64,000 nt of DNA from Hysterangium stoloniferum (taxonomy: Eukaryota > Basidiomycota > Agaricomycetes > Hysterangiales > Hysterangiaceae): positions 248,001-312,000 of the forward strand of contig WHVD01000016.1 in NCBI GenBank assembly GCA_015178975.1, in the 5' to 3' direction. The translations under genes and the position numbers were made by a program. Under the pieces are notes generated by a model that had not been told where the DNA came from, searched no databases, and worked only from the letters and a program-made list of their open reading frames with translations. Numbering within the stretch: position 1 is the first letter of the stretch; each line of letters opens with the position of its first letter. Below are positions 58,002 through 64,000 of this stretch, in pieces.

Positions 58002-61000
58002 CTACTCACTGTCCTCCAACACCTGCACCTCCAGTTGTTCTGCATCAGTCCATCTGCCCAGCTGATGATATGTACCAGCCAAGTTGGCCCTGGCTCTCAG
58101 AGTGTCTGGGTGTTCAGTGCCTAGGATCCGCTCACTGGCCTCTAACACCTGCACCTCCAGTTGTTCTGCATCAGTCCATCTGCCCAGCTGACGATATGTG
58201 CCAGCCAAGTTGGCCCTGGCTCTTAGAGTGTCTGGGTGTTCAGTGCCTAGGATCCGCTCACTGGCCTCTAACACCTGCACCTCCAGTTGTTCTGCATCAG
58301 TCCATCTGCCCAGCTGACAATATGTGCCAGCCAAGTTGGCCCTGGCTCTCAGAGTGTCTGGGTGTTCAGTGCCTAGGATCTGCTCACTGGCCTCTAACAC
58401 CTGCACCTCCAGTTGTTCTGCATCAGTCCATCTGCCCAGCTGACAATATGTGCCAGCCAAGTTGGCCCTGGCTCTCAGAGTGTTTGGGTGTTCAGTGCCT
58501 AGGATCTGCTCCCTGGCCTCTAACACCTGTACCTGCAGTTGTTCTGCATCAGTCCATCTGCCCAGCTGATGATATGTAACAGCCAAGTTGGCCCTGGCTC
58601 TCAGAGTGTCTGGGTGTTCAGTGCCTAGGATCTGCTCACTGGCCTCTAACACCTGCACCTGCAGTTGTTCTGCATCAGTCCATCTGCCCAGCTGACAATA
58701 TGTGCCAGCCAAGTTGGCCCTGGCTGTCAGAGTGTCTGGGTGTTCAGTGCCTAGGATCCGCTCACTGGCCTCTAACACCTGCACCTCCAGTTGTTCTGCA
58801 TCAGTCCATCTGCCCAGCTGACAATATGTGCCAGCCAAGTTGGCCCTGGCTCTCAGAGTGTTTGGGTGTTCAGTGCCTAGGATCTGCTCCCTGGCCTCTA
58901 ACACCTGCACCTCCAGTTGTTCTGCATCAGTCCATCTGCCCAGCTGATGATATGTAACAGCCAAGTTGGCCCTGGCTCTCAGAGTGTCTGGGTGTTCAGT
59001 GCCTAGGATCTGCTCACTGGCCTCTAACACCTGCACCTCCAGTTGTTCTACATCAGTCCATCTGCCCAGCTGATGATATGTAACAGCCAAGTTGGCCCTG
59101 GCTGTCAGAGTGTCTGGGTGTTCAGTGCCTAGGATCCGCTCACTGGCCTCTAACACCTGCACCTCCAGTTGTTCTACATCAGTCCATCTGCCCAGCTGAT
59201 GATATGTAACAGCCAAGTTGGCCCTGGCTGTCAGAGTGTCTGGGTGTTCAGTGCCTAGGATCCGCTCACTGGCCTCTAACACCTGCACCTCCAGTTGTTC
59301 TGCATCAGTCCATCTGCCCAGCTGACGATATGTGCCAGCCAAGTTGGCCCTGGCTGTCAGAGTGTTTGGGTGTTCAGTGCCTAGAATCTGCTCCCTGGCC
59401 TTTAACACCTGCACCTCTAGTTGTTCTGCATCAGTCCATCTGCCCAGCTGACGATATGTGCCAGCCAAGTTGGCCCTGGCTGTCAGAGTGTCTGGGTGTT
59501 CAGTGCCTAGGATCTGCTCACTGGCCTCTAACACCTGCACCTGCAGTTGTTCTGCATCAGTCCATCTGCCCAGCTGATGATATGTAACAGCCAAGTTGGC
59601 CCTGGCTGTCAGAGTGTCTGGGTGTTCAGTGCCTAGGATCCGCTCACTGGCCTCTAACACCTGCACCTCCAGTTGTTCTGCATCAGTCCATCTGCCCAGC
59701 TGACGATATGTAACAGCCAAGTTGGCCCTGGCTGTCAGAGTGTCTGGGTGTTCAGTGCCTAGGATCCGCTCACTGGCCTCTAACACCTGCACCTCCAGTT
59801 GTTCTGCATCAGTCCATCTGCCCAGCTGACGATATGTGCCAGCCAAGTTGGCCCTGGCTGTCAGAGTGTCTGGGTGTTCAGTGCCTAGGATCCGCTCACT
59901 GGCCTCTAACACCTGCACCTCCAGTTGTTCTGCATCAGTCCATCTGCCCAGCTGATGATATGTAACAGCCAAGTTGGCCCTGGCTGTCAGAGTGTCTGGG
60001 TGTTCAGTGCCTAGGATCTGCTCCCTGGCCTCTAACACCTGCACCTCCAGTTGTTCTGCATCAGTCCATCTGCCCAGCTGACGATATGTGCCAGCCAAGT
60101 TGGCCCTGGCTCTCAGAGTGTCTGGGTGTTCAGTGCCTAGGATCTGCTCCCTGGCCTCTAACACCTGCACCTCCAGTTGTTCTGCATCAGTCCATCTGCC
60201 CAGCTGACAATATGTGCCAGCCAAGTTGGCCCTGGCTCTCAGAGTGTCTGGGTGTTCAGTGCCTAGGATCTGCTCCCTGGCCTCTAACACCTGCACCTCC
60301 AGTTGTTCTGCATCAGTCCATCTGCCCAGCTGATGATATGTGCCAGCCAAGTTGGCCCTGGCTCTCAGAGTGTCTGGGTGTTCAGTGCCTAGGATCCGCT
60401 CACTGGCCTCTAACACCTGCACCTCCAGTTGTTCTGCATCAGTCCATCTGCCCAGCTGACGATATGTGCCAGCCAAGTTGGCCCTGGCTCTCAGAGTGTC
60501 TGGGTGTTCAGTGCCTAGGATCCGCTCACTGGCCTTTAACACCTGCACCTCTAGTTGTTCTGCATCAGTCCATCTGCCCAGCTGACGATATGTGCCAGCC
60601 AAGTTGGCCCTGGCTCTCAGAGTGTTTGGGTGTTCAGTGCCTAGGATCTGCTCCCTGGCCTCTAACACCTGCACCTGCAGTTGTTCTGTATCAGTCCATC
60701 TGCCCAGCTGATGATATGTGCCAGCCAAGTTGGCCCTGGCTGTCAGAGTGTCTGGGTGTTCAGTGCCTAGGATCCGCTCACTGGCCTCTAACACCTGCAC
60801 CTGCAGTTGTTCTGCATCAGTCCATCTGCCCAGCTGATGATATGTAACAGCCAAGTTGGCCCTGGCTGTCAGAGTGTCTGGGTGTTCAGTGCCTAGGATC
60901 TGCTCACTGGCCTCTAACACCTGCACCTGCAGTTGTTCTGCATCAGTCCATCTGCCCAGCTGACGATATGTGCCAGCCAAGTTGGCCCTGGCTCTCAGAG

Positions 61001-64000
61001 TGTCTGGGTGTTCAGTGCCTAGGATCTGCTCCCTGGCCTCTAACACCTGCACCTCTAGTTGTTCTGCATCAGTCCATCTGCCCAGCTGACGATATGTGCC
61101 AGCCAAGTTGGCCCTGGCTCTCAGAGTGTCTGGGTGTTCAGTGCCTAGGATCTGCTCCCTGGCCTCTAACACCTGCACCTGCAGTTGTTCTGCATCAGTC
61201 CATCTGCCCAGCTGATGATATGTAACAGCCAAGTTGGCCCTGGCTGTCAGAGTGTCTAGGTGTTCAGTGCCTAGGATCTGCTCCCTGGCCTCTAACACCT
61301 GCACCTCCAGTTGTTCTGCATCAGTCCATCTGCCCAGCTGACGATATGTGCCAGCCAAGTTGGCCCTGGCTCTCAGAGTGTCTGGGTGTTCAGTGCCTAG
61401 GATCTGCTCACTGGCCTCTAACACCTGCACCTGCAGTTGTTCTGCATCAGTCCATCTGCCCAGCTGACGATATGTGCCAGCCAAGTTGGCCCTGGCTCTC
61501 AGAGTGTCTGGATGTTCAGTGCCTAGGATCTGCTCCCTGGCCTCTAACACCTGCACCTCCAGTTGTTCTGCATCAGTCCATCTGCCCAGCTGATAATATA
61601 TAACAGCCAAGTTGGCCCTGGCTCTCAGAGTGCTTGGGTGTTCAGTGCCTAGGATTTGCTCCCTGTTTTCCAGTACCTTTAACTGTAGCAATTCTGCATT
61701 CAACCATTTACCAGCCTGGGTATACACATTGGCTGATCTCTCGCACACATCATCATAGTATCCCTCCTTCTTTACATCAGCCACACCCTGAATCACAATA
61801 ACATGAGGCAACAGTTCTTTTCTGAATAAAATGTCATCCATTGTGTCAGATCTATTGATACTACCTACTATCAATGCTCTTGCTGCATAATAATATGGTG
61901 TATCATCTTCTCCTAGTGCTTGATATCGTATCCACATATGTATCATTGGGTGCATTGTCCATGAATATGAATCTTGTGTAGTATGGTCTCTAGTGAGAAG
62001 TGAATAATCACAGAGCACTTGTATGGCTAATCTGAACTTTACACTTTCCCACTGTCCATCACTAGTACATCTGAGTAGCTGAGCTGGAAGATCTGATGAA
62101 GTGGTTTGTAATCTCCCATCATATGTATTTGCTAGTGGGAATTCTGCAGCTTGTTTAAAAATCCTTTCCATGATATTTTGGTGGTGAAAGAATCCCAGAA
62201 CCTTCAAAACAAATAATGCATCTTGTGCACTTTTCATTAATATGGCCTGCTTTTCAATCAGATCATATGACAGTCTTAAAGTACTATAAACAGTGTGATT
62301 ATATCCTAGTGCCCCTTTCATTGAAGGATGGTCTGCATCAAAAATCTCTGAGTGATATTTTTCATGCATCATTAGATACTCTCTAACTCCACAGAGTCCA
62401 GTTAAAATGGCAGCTCCAGCAATATCTATTGCAAGAGGCAAGAAGCCAAGTCGAGCAACAATCTTCTCCAACAATTCCTGTGGGATAATATTTGATTTCT
62501 TGTCAAATTTAGCTGCAGCTTGAAAGAGGGCAAGTGCTTGATCACTCTCCATTGAGAGAACCTCCAATGAGTCTATAACATGGCTGGCCAGTCCAGGATT
62601 CCGGCTAGTAATTAAGACATGAGTCTGGCACTGTGGCAAATAGTCTTTAACAACTCCATCCATTCCATCAGCATTGTCAAGGATGAGGAGACACTTCTTT
62701 TGAGTGGCTGTAAGCCACCTCAATACTCCCTCTGGAGACTTTTCGATGCCCTTGGATTTGGCCTCGAAATCATCAGCAATACTTGAAAATCCATTTGTTA
62801 ATGTTTCTGCATTTGTGCTATCTATCCAGAATATCCTCCAAAAGTGACTTCATACTCTACTGTAAGCATTGGTAAGAAGAAACAAAGTATTACCAGCTTA
62901 CCAGTCATTGCTAACCAGCTTTTCAATGAATTTCAAACAAATCTGAGTTTTCCCAACTCCTCCCATATCATACAAAAGGAAATGATTCCACATTCGATGG
63001 GAACTCTCAGAAGAAAAAAAATCTTTGAGTCTTGTGAGATATTTCTCCTGTCCCACAAATCTTGGACTAGAATGGTGCTTAGACATGTATAAAGGTCCTT
63101 GGAAGTTATCCTCTGTTTAATAAAGTTAGCCTGTGTATGTCTATTTATGGCAACACACCATTTTGCTGATTAAATTTAATCCACTGGGCATGAACAGTGG
63201 CTGGAGCTTTCTTAATCATATCTTGTACAGTGCACAGCACAGACTTGTAGTCATTATCATTGACAGACTGAAATTTGGACATCCCAGTGTGATCCTTCTG
63301 CATGCTTATTGGTTCTATGTTCACAGCCCCGGGCAAGACAGCAGATGCTTTGGGAACAATCTCCATGTATGCTGTAATTTAGCATATTTGCAAGGTATAT
63401 TAGAATTCTCAAACTCACAATTGCAGAACTATGTCCAGGGAGACTAGTTGGTAAGGTTTCATAGAAAAACTTCATGTGAAAATGGGCAGTGATGGCATTA
63501 AAATAGGATATTTGTTCCTGTAATGGCTCAGAGTGAGTGGTTAAATGCTTCAACAAAATATTGTTTGGCCGACTGCATAGCGAAAGAAGTTTTGGCACCA
63601 TGTCTGTGCCTTGGTGAGGTGTACCAAGGAAGACAATGCCATATGTTGACAAATGGATCCATTTATGTGGCAGGAGATGCCCTTCATGGGCAACATTTGC
63701 TTGTATTAAGGCCTGTTCCCAAGCATGAATGACGCGTAGCAGACAGATTATTACGAGATGACGTACACTCTTGAGAATAATGCCGCCTAGGCTATGAGCA
63801 ATGAAGATTATTGGGCGTTCCTACGGAAAATGGGAAACAATCATCAGCACGCAAGACAAACAACAGTGATTCTCAGTCAGTGAACCTTAGTTTCTCCTGT
63901 TTCCCTGGACATGGAAAGTCGTGCAAGGAGGTCCTGTGCGTGACCATGCAGAGTCTGCTCAGACAATGAACTATTTGTGTAGGCATCGTAACCATACGAC
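58002..64000 (-). CDS. Fungal NLR: SesB-like alpha/beta hydrolase - NB-ARC - 29 TPR (5' end outside window)
   Basis: Read on the minus strand from the window edge: SLSEQTLHGHAQDLL, intron, IIFIAHSLGGIILKS (nucleophile Ser in S-L-G-G), intron, STYGIVFLGTPHQGT, intron at about 63415, ASAVLPGAVN. This is the SesB-type lipase/esterase head of fungal NLRs. Next, FVGQEKYLTRLKDFF and YDMGGVGKTQICLKF (Walker A), an intron about 62845-62892, IFWIDSTNAET, KKCLLILDNADG (Walker B), VLITSR, GFLPLAID (GLPLA-like) and MHPMIHMW (MHD-like). From about 61690 down, 29 TPR units of 42 residues run to a stop at 58002-58004. NB-ARC proteins with hydrolase heads and superstructure repeats act in fungal heterokaryon incompatibility and probably immunity: ligand binding by the repeats triggers oligomerisation and activates the head. 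The main exon (58002-62800) has no intron. The 5' end is missing. Confidence 0.88.
58005..61690 (-). repeat. 29-unit, 126-nt tandem array encoding kinesin-light-chain-type TPRs
   Basis: Each unit translates as L-[EQ]-VQVLEA-[RS]-E-[QR]-ILGTEHP-[DN]-TL-[RT]-ARANLA-[GV]-TY-[RHC]-QLGRWTDAEQ. Units are nearly identical at DNA level, with the same few sites varying. The unit nearest the NB-ARC (about 61570-61690) is the most diverged (NREQ, PSTL, VIYYQ). Since 126 is a multiple of 3, the opposite strand is also open in long repetitive frames, which I treat as shadows. Confidence 0.95.

Noticed and set aside
57866-61603. Long plus-strand open frames (CQPSWPWLSECLGVQ-type repeats)
   Set aside because: They are the exact antisense of the 126-nt TPR repeats. 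Repeat length is a multiple of three, so any stop-free frame stays open. No start context, domain or independent signal.
58005-61690. CRISPR-like array
   Set aside because: The repeats are 126 nt, directly adjacent with no unique spacers, and encode TPRs in a eukaryotic gene.

Overview
The window is nuclear DNA of a filamentous basidiomycete, most likely a mushroom-forming agaricomycete. The evidence is dense genes split by many 45-70 nt introns, protein sequences of basidiomycete type (KIN17, Vps3/TGFBRAP1, PIG-S, Cue3), agaricomycete-style F-box, BTB and seven-helix proteins, intron-containing tRNAs, and a fungal NLR with a SesB-like lipase head. I reconstructed genes from motif continuity across splice sites. 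Exon coordinates given explicitly were checked for reading frame by hand; the other exon joins are approximate.

Layout. 0-3 kb: 5' end of an SH3 protein, then an Old-Yellow-Enzyme-type flavin oxidoreductase with a C-terminal membrane segment. 3.7-10.5 kb: a small protein with an eIF4E-binding-type motif, KIN17, a HIT hydrolase (HNT1), an F-box protein and the mitochondrial matrix protein MAM33. 10.5-19.6 kb: a gene-poor stretch with a seven-helix membrane protein, a perilipin-like lipid-droplet protein and a tRNA-Ile. 19.9-33.9 kb: VPS3, a decayed methyltransferase, UBC4, CUE3, RFA3, RLI1 and a par14-type parvulin. 34-51.4 kb: SNT1/NCoR-like SANT protein, a 2.2 kb empty stretch, GPI17/PIG-S, a BTB protein, GBP2/HRB1-like three-RRM SR protein, TPS2 and a protein isoaspartyl methyltransferase.

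51.4-64 kb is the accessory part. It holds an inverted duplication with four tRNA-Lys(CTT) copies (one intact), a degenerate acid-sphingomyelinase-like gene, a Ty3/gypsy gag relic, and the 3' part of a large minus-strand NLR. The NLR has an alpha/beta-hydrolase head, an NB-ARC domain and 29 near-identical 42-residue TPR units (126-nt DNA repeats). Most of it lies in a CpG-poor island of about 7.5 kb (about 56.23-63.73 kb) with abrupt edges. This NLR, probably an allorecognition or immune receptor of the kind known in fungi, is the most interesting object in the window.

Most other genes are housekeeping: translation and ribosome recycling or quality control (RLI1, CUE3, the 4E-binding candidate), mRNA export (GBP2), endosomal tethering (VPS3), DNA replication and repair (RFA3, KIN17), GPI anchoring, trehalose synthesis and ubiquitin transfer. 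No operon-like logic is expected. Two divergent pairs share very short intergenic promoters (RLI1/parvulin 146 bp, GPI17/BTB 82 bp).
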